41,478 nucleotides of DNA from Lentisphaerae bacterium RIFOXYA12_64_32 (GTDB lineage Bacteria; Verrucomicrobiota; Lentisphaeria; Oligosphaerales; YB12-FULL-65-16): contig MHBL01000428.1 of NCBI GenBank assembly GCA_001803235.1, forward strand, positions 1 to 41,478, written 5' to 3'. Within the stretch, counting starts at the first letter, position 1. Each line of letters begins with the position of its first letter. The position numbers and the translations under genes were made by a program. The notes under the pieces are model-generated. The model was given only the letters and a program-made list of their open reading frames with translations. It did not search any database and had not been told where the DNA came from. Below, piece by piece: positions 8,028-17,169 of the stretch.

Positions 8028-8943
8028 CCTTCACCTGCGCCGGAACGGCTAACCAACCAAGGTCAGACGCCACTTTAATCCGGTGTCGCCCATTGGTCAC
8101 TGTGTACTGGCCACCCTCTGGCCCCCGGCAAAGATAGATGGGAGACCAGCGCCCCAAAAACGCTTCAAACACGCGCTGAGTTCCATCGGCATAGGACACA
8201 CCGGCCTTGCGATCCAATTCCGCGAAGTACTCGGATGTCGCCACAGATTTGTCTTTGTGAACAAACGGGAGCACATGCTCAATGAAGTGCTGCGCGCCAA
8301 TTTTCATCTCGTCATATGCCACCTTACTGAAATCGCCAGCATCCCGGACATTCTTCAATTCGTCCTTCAAGGCGATCTCATTTAGGCGCACCCACACGAA
8401 CCCACCCGGCAAAGCCACTTGCGTGATGTCCGCCCAAGAACTTAGGCCACGCCCTGAGCTCTTGGCGTCTCCTCGTGCTATTTGGGAAGGTGGATCTGTA
8501 GTACCATCAAGGTCGAGTCGAACAGCCTGATAGGAACGCAGCAAATTGACCTTGTCCATGAGAAACTTGCGGGCCATCGGGATATGGCCTTCTGACAGAG
8601 GACGGAGGCGGGAAATCGTCTGGGTCATCCGCGCGAACCGATCCTGAGCAACCATGAAGATATCCGCCACAGGTTCAAGTTCCGCGCGTGCGGCCTCAAT
8701 CTCAGCAACTTGCACGGCCAAGGAGTCAGCCCCATCCTTGTCAACTAGTGTCGCCTCCAACTCTTCAACTCGGGCAGCGAAGTAATCTCGCCGCACCTTA
8801 GTGCGTTCAACCGCGTTAGCGCCATCCCGGTGAATCGTCGCCAGTTCCGCCGTCAGGGATACGGCGAAACTGCCAAGCGAATCCGCAAATTGCTCAATGG
8901 CGTCCTCTGATTGCGCATACGCGCCGGCACCCTCGTCGTTCAT
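7999..8943 (-). CDS. Effector-like protein: long helical N-terminus and ParB-like C-terminal domain
   Basis: In this 314-residue protein, residues 1-145 are predicted to be long amphipathic helices with heptad character (YFAARVEELEATLV, VAEIEAARAELEPV), comparable in layout to LXG-type or WXG100-fused cargo. Residues about 175-310 form a separate domain ending in TVTNGRHRIKVASDLGWLAVPAQV. The N-G-R-H-R-I-x2-A-x2-L-G-W-x3-P-A sequence is the signature region of the ParB/sulfiredoxin-like fold, which includes nucleases. GGGAG nine bases before the ATG at 8943 supports the start. It lies between WXG100-like genes, which suggests a secreted substrate. Alternatively it is an intracellular regulator with a ParB-like domain. 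Catalytic activity is not proven by sequence. Confidence 0.7.
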   Translation of the reverse strand: MNDEGAGAYAQSEDAIEQFADSLGSFAVSLTAELATIHRDGANAVERTKVRRDYFAARVEELEATLVDKDGADSLAVQVAEIEAARAELEPVADIFMVAQDRFARMTQTISRLRPLSEGHIPMARKFLMDKVNLLRSYQAVRLDLDGTTDPPSQIARGDAKSSGRGLSSWADITQVALPGGFVWVRLNEIALKDELKNVRDAGDFSKVAYDEMKIGAQHFIEHVLPFVHKDKSVATSEYFAELDRKAGVSYADGTQRVFEAFLGRWSPIYLCRGPEGGQYTVTNGRHRIKVASDLGWLAVPAQVKDVSNHARRC

Positions 8944-8964
8944 GAAGTGCTACTCCCAAGACGG

Positions 8965-9228
8965 CTAACCCAGGAACTCCGTCACGATGTCCGCCTTCTT
9001 GCGGAGATATGAGATATATGCTTCCACATGCTGCTTGAATTCCGCGAAAGACTTCGTACTTCCATCGAACGCTCGCAGATACTCGTCATACTTGGGGTCG
9101 TTCCAGTTGGCCCGCAGTTCGGTCATGATCTTCGTCGTATTGCGAAGGTCATCCATAACGACTCCGCTTTCCTCTTTAAGCCATGTGGCAAAACGGATCG
9201 CCTCAACCGGGTTGAATACAGTTTTCAC
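8965..9228 (-). CDS. WXG100-like small helical protein (second of the set), GTG start
   Basis: This 87-residue protein forms two predicted helices (EAIRFATWLKEESGVVMDDLRNTTKIMTEL, then KYDEYLRAF...FAEFKQHVEAYISYLRKKADIVTEFLG) joined by a turn with Trp42-Asn-Asp44. The size and hairpin layout fit WXG100/ESAT-6 proteins, again with W-x-D. The start is a GTG at 9228 preceded by AGGAG eight bases upstream, which is the strongest ribosome site in this part of the operon. Genes on both sides are within 25 bases, so it is in one transcript with the ATPase. Confidence 0.7.
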   Translation of the reverse strand: MKTVFNPVEAIRFATWLKEESGVVMDDLRNTTKIMTELRANWNDPKYDEYLRAFDGSTKSFAEFKQHVEAYISYLRKKADIVTEFLG

Positions 9229-9237
9229 TATTTTCTC

Positions 9238-9534
9238 CTATATCAATGGTTTGAGGTGTTGAGCGGCCCTAATTCTCTTTGCATCATCCCGCAGTCTTGG
9301 AAGGACAGCAGCAGTCTCATCCGCGAACTTCGCAGTCAATTTGCGCGTTGTTTGGAACGATGCGCAAAACCGATCATAGGCATCATCTTGAAACGTACTC
9401 CCAAGTTGGTTGAGTTGACTATTGAGTCTGTTGTCAAAATCCCGAACCCTCAGCATGAAGCCCTCCAACGTTTTGGCCGCTTCATCAATTGCATCCGGAT
9501 CGACGGAAGCCTGATTCCTCTCCATTTCGGTCAT
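9238..9534 (-). CDS. WXG100-like small helical protein (first of the set)
   Basis: This protein of 98 residues, or 95 if it starts at the in-frame ATG at 9525, has helices around DEAAKTLEGFMLRVRDFDNRLNSQLNQL and AYDRFCASFQTTRKLTAKFADETAAVL. They are joined by a turn with Phe48-Gln-Asp50, so the Trp of WXG100 proteins is replaced by Phe and the Gly by Asp. The ATG at 9534 overlaps the ATPase stop (ATGA). However, AGGGAG at 9540-9535 is better placed for the ATG at 9525. Tight coupling to a FtsK/EssC-like ATPase is the classic WXG100 arrangement and is the main reason for the call. Confidence 0.7.
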   Translation of the reverse strand: MTEMERNQASVDPDAIDEAAKTLEGFMLRVRDFDNRLNSQLNQLGSTFQDDAYDRFCASFQTTRKLTAKFADETAAVLPRLRDDAKRIRAAQHLKPLI

Positions 9535-12425
9535 CTCCCTTCGCGCAGTCGTACGCTTAACGATTCAAAATCTGAAAAAGCGGGCAAGTCGTATGGCCGG
9601 AACACTTGCACCACTCCTGGGGAAGCATCATCAAACAAAACTGCCCGATTCGCGCATCGCAAGCGTGCCCCCACCGGAGACCCAAAGACGTTCATCGAAT
9701 CGGATTGCTCCATCTTCCCTGCCACACGAACTCCGAATTCATCCAACAAGCCCCGCCCGCATCTGGTTACATTGGACAACATGTCGCACCACGCCAGGAT
9801 GTGCAAGCCATGTTCGGGCCCTTCCTTGAGCAAGTATAGCAGTGCCCCGGCCGGCGAGTTGATGTCCGGCTCTCCATACGTCTCCTTCGCCCTCAATTCA
9901 CGCGCATACTGCAAGCCGATCACAACGGCGAAGTGCGGTACGCATAGCGCAGGCGATTGCATCCGGGACTTCAGTTCATCCACCAACGCCGACAGCATGC
10001 TACCAACGCCTTCCGGGTTAAAAACCTCAATCTGATGGTCAAACATCGGGCAGATCTTCTCTGGCCAATCCCGCATTTGGTGCGTCGCCTTCAGTAGATT
10101 CAGAATTGTGAAACTGCCATTCCCCGGTTTGTGCTGAACAAAGAGCGCGAGAAGAGAGTTGAGGAGCATACTGATTCCTTCGTCCGGATTCTGCATGATG
10201 GTCAGGAGACTCCTGCCACGTTGCGATTCGAGCAACACTTCCACGGATGGCTGAATCGAGACCGGTTCACCCAACCAGAGGCGCGACGCGGCCCCTCGTT
10301 CCAGCCACCTCCCGCGGGCAGTCATCTCGGCATAGGGGAGACATGTACCAATGGCCGGTTTGGCGTTCCCCTCGAACACGACCGCATGCCGTTTGATGTC
10401 TGAACTCCGCGTGGCAAGAGCGGAAAGCCGAATCCCGTTCTCTTCAGGCGGCAGGTAAGCCGCCTTGAATTGGATGTTTGCGCTCTTCTGGCCCTGTTGA
10501 TCGTTGTAGATGCCGTGATACCTGGGCAAAGTCTTGGCTGCGGCGTTATCCTGTGCCAGCGCGTCGCGGGAATCCTCAGCACTGCATTGCAACACAACGC
10601 GCACAGCGATCTGCTCCAAAGACCCCCCGCGTAGCGTTACCCCCTTTAACGATTGAGTGCCCAAGAGACCATGTATCCCGAATCCACGTCCCTCCTTCAA
10701 GAGGCCATCCAGTGCGCTCTTAGCCCGTTCGGCGATATCATCGCCCTCGGCAAACAACTTCTGGAATTCGTCCATCACCAGGAGAATGCGCGGCAAAGAG
10801 CCTCCGGCCTTGCGGTACATGGCAATGCTGGTGATATCCGCAGTGCTTGCTCGGTACAGTTCCATACGCCGTCGCATCTCCGCACACAGGGCCTCAAGTG
10901 CGCTCACAGCAAACTCGCGTTCGCAATCAATTGCCACTACGGCAACATGCGGCAGGCGGCTTGTTGCATACCGCTTAAACTCAACACCGCCCTTGAGGTC
11001 AATCAAGTATAGTTGCAGTTCATCGGGCGAATAGGTTTCTGCCAAGGCCGTGATGATCACGTGCATCAGACTCGACTTGCCAGAACCGGTCCCTCCAATG
11101 ATCAAACCGTGAGTCCCTTTGCCCTCACCAAACTCTAAGTGCACCAACTTCCCTGTTTCCGCAACACCCAATGGGGCACGGACACCCGTGGCAGAGGATT
11201 CCTTCCAAGCCCCCCCCTGACCAATGTCCTTGAGGGCTTCTTCAAAGTTCACCGTCTTTGCAGACTGGGCCTGCCACGCCTCAACGACAGGCAGCACAAT
11301 TCGTCGCATAACATCCGGCGGTGGTAGTGCATCCAACTCCAAACGACAGTCGGCGAAAGCCTCTTCCTTCCATTGAAACTGGCCAGATGTATCTGGCACA
11401 ACAACAACGCTACCGGCCGCCATCGCATTCAGTTTCGACTGCGCATATCCGTCAATGCTCTCTCCCCAGTGGATCAACGCAACAATGCCGTATCGCCCTC
11501 CATTTCGGGCAATGCCATGCAGCTTCTGCGCTGCGGTCGGGGAGAGTGCGCTCGGGCAATCATGCACAATCAAGACATGATAGGGGATGGTAGGCTCGCC
11601 ATGAGGCGTCGCCCACGCATTGAATGCCGAAAGAGTCGCGTGCCCCTGCAGTTTCTCCACAGCAAGACGTTCCATCTGCGCGAAAACACCTGAAACCCGA
11701 TCTTCAATCTTCTGTGGGTCGGTACACACGGCTTCCGGCCAGTGCGACCATGGGGGTTGCCCCAGACTGAAACCCAGCGGGTCCAACACGCTAACGCGCA
11801 ACAGACCAGGCGGAACCGCGAGAAGAAGTCTGAGAGCAACACAGTGGAGCGAGTCGATAGCCATTTTCCGCATGGCGTCAGGACCAATGACGAACAGAGC
11901 TCGCCCATCATCAAAAGGCAGCATTGCCGGGACCGGCAAACTCGAGTCGAGGTCGGGCAACTCGGCCTTCAAGTCCTCGGCACCAAGCGCCAGGGCGCCA
12001 AGTCGAACCGTCAGGCATCCTGCTTGTTGTGGATGAAGGAAGTCCACGCCACCCCACGGCATACCCGCATTGCCCGCGTTTACGGCAAAGAGCATACCAG
12101 CCATTCTGGCCTCGTCCAGGATTGCCTCCAATTTTGCACATAGAGCGGCCAAGTCTCTTTGCTGTCCACTCTGCGCAAGACTGTCGAGCATGCGCGTTCC
12201 AGCCGTCTTGAGAAGAAAAGGCCCGAACCCGTCCGCCTTGCGACTCGCATCAGCGACTGGTTTACCGGGATCGTCCGCCAATTCCCTTTTCAATGCCACC
12301 CACGGATCAGGCCGGGCTGTTTGCCGGTCATTATACTTGGTCAACTCCATGCGGCAAACGTCATATGTGCCGTTCCGGATGCGTTGCAGCAACTCAACCA
12401 TGAGATCATGAGGGGTCGGGTTCAT
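9531..12425 (-). CDS. FtsK/SpoIIIE-family ATPase of EssC/EccC type
   Basis: This 964-residue protein has no membrane segment and three ATPase-like regions. Residues about 165-330 form a degenerate first domain (LPFDDGRALFVIG, later YHVLIVHDC). Residues about 420-660 are the active-looking domain, with Walker A GGTGSGKS at 444-451, LIDLKGG at about 474-480 and Walker B ILLVMDEF at 547-554. Residues about 660-900 are a third domain lacking a P-loop (RSLLTIMQNPDEG). A string of FtsK-like domains with only one intact P-loop resembles the T7SS motor EccC/EssC rather than the DNA translocase FtsK, which has a single motor and a gamma DNA-binding domain. The ATG at 12425 is preferred because longer frames overlap the upstream gene. 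The next gene overlaps by four bases. It is expected to energise export of the WXG100-like partners. Confidence 0.88.
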   Translation of the reverse strand: MNPTPHDLMVELLQRIRNGTYDVCRMELTKYNDRQTARPDPWVALKRELADDPGKPVADASRKADGFGPFLLKTAGTRMLDSLAQSGQQRDLAALCAKLEAILDEARMAGMLFAVNAGNAGMPWGGVDFLHPQQAGCLTVRLGALALGAEDLKAELPDLDSSLPVPAMLPFDDGRALFVIGPDAMRKMAIDSLHCVALRLLLAVPPGLLRVSVLDPLGFSLGQPPWSHWPEAVCTDPQKIEDRVSGVFAQMERLAVEKLQGHATLSAFNAWATPHGEPTIPYHVLIVHDCPSALSPTAAQKLHGIARNGGRYGIVALIHWGESIDGYAQSKLNAMAAGSVVVVPDTSGQFQWKEEAFADCRLELDALPPPDVMRRIVLPVVEAWQAQSAKTVNFEEALKDIGQGGAWKESSATGVRAPLGVAETGKLVHLEFGEGKGTHGLIIGGTGSGKSSLMHVIITALAETYSPDELQLYLIDLKGGVEFKRYATSRLPHVAVVAIDCEREFAVSALEALCAEMRRRMELYRASTADITSIAMYRKAGGSLPRILLVMDEFQKLFAEGDDIAERAKSALDGLLKEGRGFGIHGLLGTQSLKGVTLRGGSLEQIAVRVVLQCSAEDSRDALAQDNAAAKTLPRYHGIYNDQQGQKSANIQFKAAYLPPEENGIRLSALATRSSDIKRHAVVFEGNAKPAIGTCLPYAEMTARGRWLERGAASRLWLGEPVSIQPSVEVLLESQRGRSLLTIMQNPDEGISMLLNSLLALFVQHKPGNGSFTILNLLKATHQMRDWPEKICPMFDHQIEVFNPEGVGSMLSALVDELKSRMQSPALCVPHFAVVIGLQYARELRAKETYGEPDINSPAGALLYLLKEGPEHGLHILAWCDMLSNVTRCGRGLLDEFGVRVAGKMEQSDSMNVFGSPVGARLRCANRAVLFDDASPGVVQVFRPYDLPAFSDFESLSVRLREGR

Positions 12426-12474
12426 GGTATGCACTCGCGTTGTGCTGCTTGGCGAATTGCAGTTAGCCAGCGAT

Positions 12475-14676
12475 TCAATACCCGCGTTTGTCCAGTTGAT
12501 CGATGATACGTCCGAACGCTGCGGACTTCGCATTACCCTCACTAAAGCCAGGCCCCGTTGCGGAAAGCTGAAATGACTCAACCAGTCGTCCGTCCACGGC
12601 ATTGACGACGGCAAAACTCATTTTCACAGCGGAACTGTGGAGGTCGGCAATGGTTGTGCTGAGTTCATGCGTAGCGCTTTCACACTTGGCAAATAGCAGT
12701 TTGTCGCCGATGGCAGACAGCTGCAAAGCCTTGACGTCGGTGCCGCCTTGTCCCCGCATACAAGTTTCCATGGCTCCGGTTTTCACAAATGCGGCAGAGA
12801 AGATGGAGTCAGTTGCCGTCTTGCCACGCTTTTTCAACTGCTCAACCCAGGCGGAAGAAAATTCAGTCAACTCCGCCCTGTCGGAAGTTTGTGCACACAC
12901 GACAAAATCTAACTTGGTCGGCACAGACGCAACCGCGATATAACTGGCCAGCCGATCTTTCTCCGCCTGAACACGCCTGGCCTCCGCCTCGATAGCAAGC
13001 CGTTCCTGCTCGGCCTTCTGTTGGGCCGCAGACCGTTCTTGGTCAGCTCTTTGTTGTGCCAATTGTTTGGCTTCTTTTTGCTGTTGCACCCGCGTTTGTT
13101 CGGCCGTCGTCTGATCAACCCAGGTGGAAATCTTCTCGCGGATGGCATCACTATCCGCTTTTCGCAACGCCCGTCCGTCCTTGGCGTAATATGGCCCAAC
13201 CCCTTCGCACCGGAAAAGCTCGTACCCACCACCACGTGTTTCCGCGTACCAGATTCTGACTTCCCCGTCCTTGGTGGCAACAAAATCAATATCCCTGGAC
13301 GAAGTGAACGTCACCGGCCTAGGATCATCCACCATTCTCAAGTCAATTGTCTTGGTCATTAGACTAATCTTACTCCGGAGATTGGGCATGCTCATCACTC
13401 CGAGCGTAACAACAAATACCGCCATCAACCCCAAGATTACCGGCGTGCGCAAGAATACCTCTGGATTAATCCGCACTACGCCTACGCCAACCCCAAGCGC
13501 GAGGGCAGTGACTGCCGGCACAATGAACAAGAACGCCACCGGGTTATGCGGTGGGAACAGAAGCAGCAATACGGAGAAGAACAGGAGCCCACAAAATGCA
13601 CTCGCCAGCATCTGGAATGCCCGTACAAGCGTCCGATACCCTTCCGGGAACAGCTTGCGGAATATTTCAGCGGAGGACGTGATGGGCAGAAGCATGGCCA
13701 CAATCGCCAACGTGGGCATACCCACGAGGAAAAAAATGGCCACGGCGAACACTGAATCCGCATAATTGGCGCCCGCCAGGAAGGCCAGTGTCGCCATCAC
13801 TGCACTTCCGATTATCCCGGCAACGGTCAACCAACTCTGCTGTAACGCACGGCCAGCCAGAACCAACCCACCACATCCAAACAACAGCCCGATCAAAACA
13901 CCAAACAGCGTCCACCGCCCACTGATCGCAGCCGTTGTGCAGGCGACAAGCGCCACACCCCACAAGACAGCACTCACCTTCAACACCCACAGCAGTGCCG
14001 CCAAGTATCGCATGAGCACGCTCAGGCTGAAATCATATGTCTTGGCGCTCCACGCCTTGAACACATGCCAGAAATCGCCGGCAAATGACTTGAATGCCCC
14101 CCACCAACCCCCACCGCCTTTCCCGCCACCGCCGGTAGCCGGTTGTAGGCTAAGCAACGACATCCGCTTATCTGGAGGCAGTGTCCCGAAGCGCTTTAGT
14201 TCATCCGCGCTCGCATCGGCCGCAAAGTTTTTGAATTTCTCGCGTGCAACATCATCCATCTCCTCAAGTGAAGTCAGAATGCCGAGGAGGGCAGTATCTT
14301 CTAATGCCAGCAACTTGGCGATGACTGGAGGCGGCGGTAATTGATGAGCGGCGGCGGTAGCAACATCAATCGTGGCAGCACCGCTCAAATCCTCACGGGC
14401 ATCCTTCAGCAGGCGGCTGCTGATTTCAGGCGCGGCATCCATCAAGACTGCCTTGACCACCAACCCCAACGGTGACCTGTCGGACAGTCTTTGCTCGGCA
14501 TACGCAGTCAGTGCATAAAGAATAGCTTCAATGGCATACTTCGTGCCGGGACTTGCCGCCCGTAGTTTGGCCACGGCAGGGAGATCCATGAGCGTATCAT
14601 AGTGCCCCTCCAGCCAACGCTTGATGTAGCAGGAAGCAAATACTCCCACCCCACCCACCCACGTCTCTTTATCCAT
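12475..14676 (-). CDS. Seven-helix membrane protein with periplasmic coiled coil, probable secretion-channel component
   Basis: In this 733-residue protein, residues 1-220 are soluble, ending in a Gly-rich linker at 182-190. Seven hydrophobic helices follow at about 225-250, 253-274, 282-302, 307-332, 352-374, 379-401 and 411-431. Then come a folded segment to about 510, a Gln/Ala/Glu-rich coiled coil (about 520-578) and a C-terminal domain (585-733) whose last part (VVNAVDGRLVESFQLSATGPGFSEGNAKSAA) recalls the end of CsgG/FlgO/LPP20-like domains. An odd number of helices puts the N-terminus in the cytoplasm and the coiled coil and C-domain in the periplasm, or the reverse. AAGGGGG lies before the ATG. 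It sits between the ATPase and the envelope genes, as expected for the inner-membrane component. I do not recognise a named family. Confidence 0.75.
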   Translation of the reverse strand: MDKETWVGGVGVFASCYIKRWLEGHYDTLMDLPAVAKLRAASPGTKYAIEAILYALTAYAEQRLSDRSPLGLVVKAVLMDAAPEISSRLLKDAREDLSGAATIDVATAAAHQLPPPPVIAKLLALEDTALLGILTSLEEMDDVAREKFKNFAADASADELKRFGTLPPDKRMSLLSLQPATGGGGKGGGGWWGAFKSFAGDFWHVFKAWSAKTYDFSLSVLMRYLAALLWVLKVSAVLWGVALVACTTAAISGRWTLFGVLIGLLFGCGGLVLAGRALQQSWLTVAGIIGSAVMATLAFLAGANYADSVFAVAIFFLVGMPTLAIVAMLLPITSSAEIFRKLFPEGYRTLVRAFQMLASAFCGLLFFSVLLLLFPPHNPVAFLFIVPAVTALALGVGVGVVRINPEVFLRTPVILGLMAVFVVTLGVMSMPNLRSKISLMTKTIDLRMVDDPRPVTFTSSRDIDFVATKDGEVRIWYAETRGGGYELFRCEGVGPYYAKDGRALRKADSDAIREKISTWVDQTTAEQTRVQQQKEAKQLAQQRADQERSAAQQKAEQERLAIEAEARRVQAEKDRLASYIAVASVPTKLDFVVCAQTSDRAELTEFSSAWVEQLKKRGKTATDSIFSAAFVKTGAMETCMRGQGGTDVKALQLSAIGDKLLFAKCESATHELSTTIADLHSSAVKMSFAVVNAVDGRLVESFQLSATGPGFSEGNAKSAAFGRIIDQLDKRGY

Positions 14677-14804
14677 AGATGACCCCCTTCATGCAGAAAT
14701 CTATGCGGTAGTTCGGAAAACCACAACGGTCCCCAATCAGATCTTGGTGACGCCGCGACTGCAGGCGAGTGAACCGCTCGGCCCGCAGAATAATGCCGAC
14801 AGAC

Positions 14805-16049
14805 TCAGGGATTACTTCTTCCCCTTTCAAAGGTCAGATTTTCAAGCCGTAAATCTCTAGCCTTTTCCGGAGTTTCCCCATTCATGACTGAACCAATCAC
14901 CAGTTCCATGTCAAACTGGAAAGACTGTGGTTTTTGTGTTGCATTCTCTTGACGATTCCCTCGTCCGTCGATCGGGAGAAAATCTACTCTTACTCGAATG
15001 CTTTTCCCCGAAGGAATAGCTGAGAAGGATCCCGTCCAATATCTTCCCGCGCCAATAATCGCTGATTGGCGAGCATTCCCAAATTCACTACGTCTTCCAT
15101 TTCTAACGTAGTCTGCGACTGCGCTCGGATTGTTTTGTGCGACAAATCCATGGCCTGTGTTCGGATCGCCTAGACATTCGAAACATAATACAGAAGACAT
15201 TCCCGTCAGATAACCCTTTGGAATCCACCAGTTGACACCATTAGAATCGCGAATGTCCGCTCGATAACTGACTAATTTAATCCCATACGAATCGTCTTTC
15301 ATCGTCCCGTTGGCTGCAATGACGATTGTCCTTTTCAAGTCTCTATTGAATAACTCAAACGAGCAACTGAGTCCGAGTAACTTTTGCCCGTCACTCATCG
15401 TTGCCGAACCGGTGTTGACCGTTTTCAGCACGACCTCCAAATTGCCAAACATCTTCTTTATAATCTGGCTGCTTGGGGTTGCACTCCCCACGTTGCCTCC
15501 GCCGGTAGCGACAGCGGCATCACCGGCAATGGATGTGCTGAACTGCTTCATCAAATCTGGCGTCATGTCAAATTTGCAGCGCCCCGCCGCGAGCAACTCA
15601 GCTGTCTCAATGGAAATGATCTTCAGGATGAGCTCACCTGACGTATCGCCACAGTTCACCGTTCCAATGGCGATAGCATCCAGCCCGGCAATTTTGCCAA
15701 GTTTCTTGACGTCATCCGGGTTCGCCAAGGTTCTCGCAAACTTGTTTTCAGCCATAATCCTGTCAATGTTTGCCCGATCTACAACCGCCACCTTGCCTGC
15801 CATGACAAATTCGACGGACAGTAGTTCAGCGAGGCTTCTCCCTAGTTCGTTCTGTTGTCCCTGAAGATTAAGCACATCCATGATGGTAATTTTGATTTTC
15901 TTTCCCTCAGCCACAGCAAGTTGCTGGCTGATCTTTTCGGCCAGGGTTGGAATTTCCTCGTCCACGGCCTTCGCGTAAGCCGCATCGGACATGCCCGCTA
16001 GCATCGAGGCATAGAGGAGGACAGTGAATAACAGGGGGACTCTCTTCAT
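14805..16049 (-). CDS. Exported CsgG/FlgO-like protein (third of three)
   Basis: This 414-residue protein starts at the ATG at 16049, with GGAGG five bases upstream; a TTG 12 bases earlier is not needed. A Sec signal peptide is clear (MKRVPLLFTVLLYASMLAGM, then SDAAYA). Residues about 50-162 carry the CsgG/FlgO-type fold: KITIMDVLNLQGQQNELGRSL, VVDRANIDRIMAE, KKLGKIAGLDAIAIGTV and IISIETAELLAAG. Residues about 220-400 look like a beta-rich domain related to the tail of the 357-residue paralogue. CsgG is the outer-membrane curli pore and FlgO an outer-membrane lipoprotein. A periplasmic or outer-membrane site is inferred. The upstream paralogue ends 24 bases earlier, so they are co-transcribed. 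Confidence 0.8.
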   Translation of the reverse strand: MKRVPLLFTVLLYASMLAGMSDAAYAKAVDEEIPTLAEKISQQLAVAEGKKIKITIMDVLNLQGQQNELGRSLAELLSVEFVMAGKVAVVDRANIDRIMAENKFARTLANPDDVKKLGKIAGLDAIAIGTVNCGDTSGELILKIISIETAELLAAGRCKFDMTPDLMKQFSTSIAGDAAVATGGGNVGSATPSSQIIKKMFGNLEVVLKTVNTGSATMSDGQKLLGLSCSFELFNRDLKRTIVIAANGTMKDDSYGIKLVSYRADIRDSNGVNWWIPKGYLTGMSSVLCFECLGDPNTGHGFVAQNNPSAVADYVRNGRRSEFGNARQSAIIGAGRYWTGSFSAIPSGKSIRVRVDFLPIDGRGNRQENATQKPQSFQFDMELVIGSVMNGETPEKARDLRLENLTFERGRSNP

Positions 16050-16073
16050 GGAGACCTCCAATACCTACGACAA

Positions 16074-17129
16074 TCACTTTACTACCGTATCCGACATCTT
16101 CTCTAGCTCGGCAGAGTTGCTAAATACACACTTCTCACCCGCTACGACGTCTGCGGTTTCTGTGGAAATGGCCTTCAGCGTCAGGAAAAACTTGTCATCA
16201 CGCAAGGTAATCGTACCCAATATTAGCGCATCTGTGCCGGAAATCTGTCCAAACTTCTTGGCATCTTCCGGATTGCACAAGCCAGCCCGCGACATCTTCT
16301 GCTCATTCAATATCGCGTCAATGTTGTTGCGGTCAATAACCTTGATCTTCTGCTCCACTAATGTGATCTGGAGCTTTTCCTCCAGGCTACGGCCAAGTTC
16401 ACTCTTGTTGCCATGTAGGTCAAGGACGTCAAGCACGGCCACTTTGGCGATCTTGCTGCCACGTAGAGCGCCGGCAAACTTGCCAATCATTTTCTCTAAC
16501 TCCGTATCTATGTCTAATGCTGCGCTTCCCGGTGGCAATGCTGCCAGTGTGGTCGACGGCGGTGGAGGAAGTCCTGTCGAGGGGGTGGCAGCTACTTGCA
16601 CCTGCCCGGCTGAAACCGCGTCAATGGTCTCTGCGAAGTCACGAATGACATCGTCAGTGCGCGCGAAGAGACCTGGAGACATTGTGATTGTAATGCTGAG
16701 GACGACACCACTGCCGGCGCGACGCATCTCATACTGGCAGCGCGTCCCCCGGGAGGTTGATGAAGGAGATGACTTCTGAAAACCCTCAATGGTACCCTCA
16801 TCTTCGCCGACATGAGAGCCAGTAATGCGGAACAAATCTTTCCACGCGGGGTCATTTTCTGCTTTCCGTACATGAGCATATAGTCTGGCATATGCGCTAT
16901 CTACCGTGCAGTTGTCTATGGTTACGGCAACGGAATACGTCTTGCCCCCCATGAACGTACCATCCTCTTTCAAATTCGTAAGCGCTGGATGGTTCCCATA
17001 CTGTGAGCGCACTGAACCGCTGACGGTTGTCCATTGAGATTCGTCCATGAACATACATCCGGAGCAGAAGACAAGCGCCGTGGCGATGGCAGTCGCGGTG
17101 TGCCGCCCGTCCCATCTTATCTTTAGCAT
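16074..17129 (-). CDS. Lipoprotein with C-terminal CsgG/FlgO-like domain (second of three)
   Basis: This 351-residue protein has a signal segment ending in VFCSGC with a candidate lipidation Cys at residue 25. The C is followed by MFM rather than Asp, so outer-membrane sorting is possible. Residues 30-180 are a separate unrecognised domain. A Pro/Thr/Ser linker (181-203) follows, then the CsgG/FlgO-like domain (about 227-340): VAVLDVLDLHGNKSELGRSL, VIDRNNIDAILNEQ, KKFGQISGTDALILGTI and ISTETADVVAG. AAGGA precedes the ATG. This member carries its conserved domain at the C-terminus while the other two carry it near the N-terminus, so the trio is not a simple triplication. Confidence 0.8.
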   Translation of the reverse strand: MLKIRWDGRHTATAIATALVFCSGCMFMDESQWTTVSGSVRSQYGNHPALTNLKEDGTFMGGKTYSVAVTIDNCTVDSAYARLYAHVRKAENDPAWKDLFRITGSHVGEDEGTIEGFQKSSPSSTSRGTRCQYEMRRAGSGVVLSITITMSPGLFARTDDVIRDFAETIDAVSAGQVQVAATPSTGLPPPPSTTLAALPPGSAALDIDTELEKMIGKFAGALRGSKIAKVAVLDVLDLHGNKSELGRSLEEKLQITLVEQKIKVIDRNNIDAILNEQKMSRAGLCNPEDAKKFGQISGTDALILGTITLRDDKFFLTLKAISTETADVVAGEKCVFSNSAELEKMSDTVVK

Positions 17130-17169
17130 TTCGGCGATCCTTATGTAAAAACGCCTGCTATTCCTATGG

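Noticed and set aside
12426..12614. Upstream extension of the FtsK-like ATPase by 63 residues
   Set aside because: The extension overlaps the end of the membrane-protein gene and has no family-like sequence.
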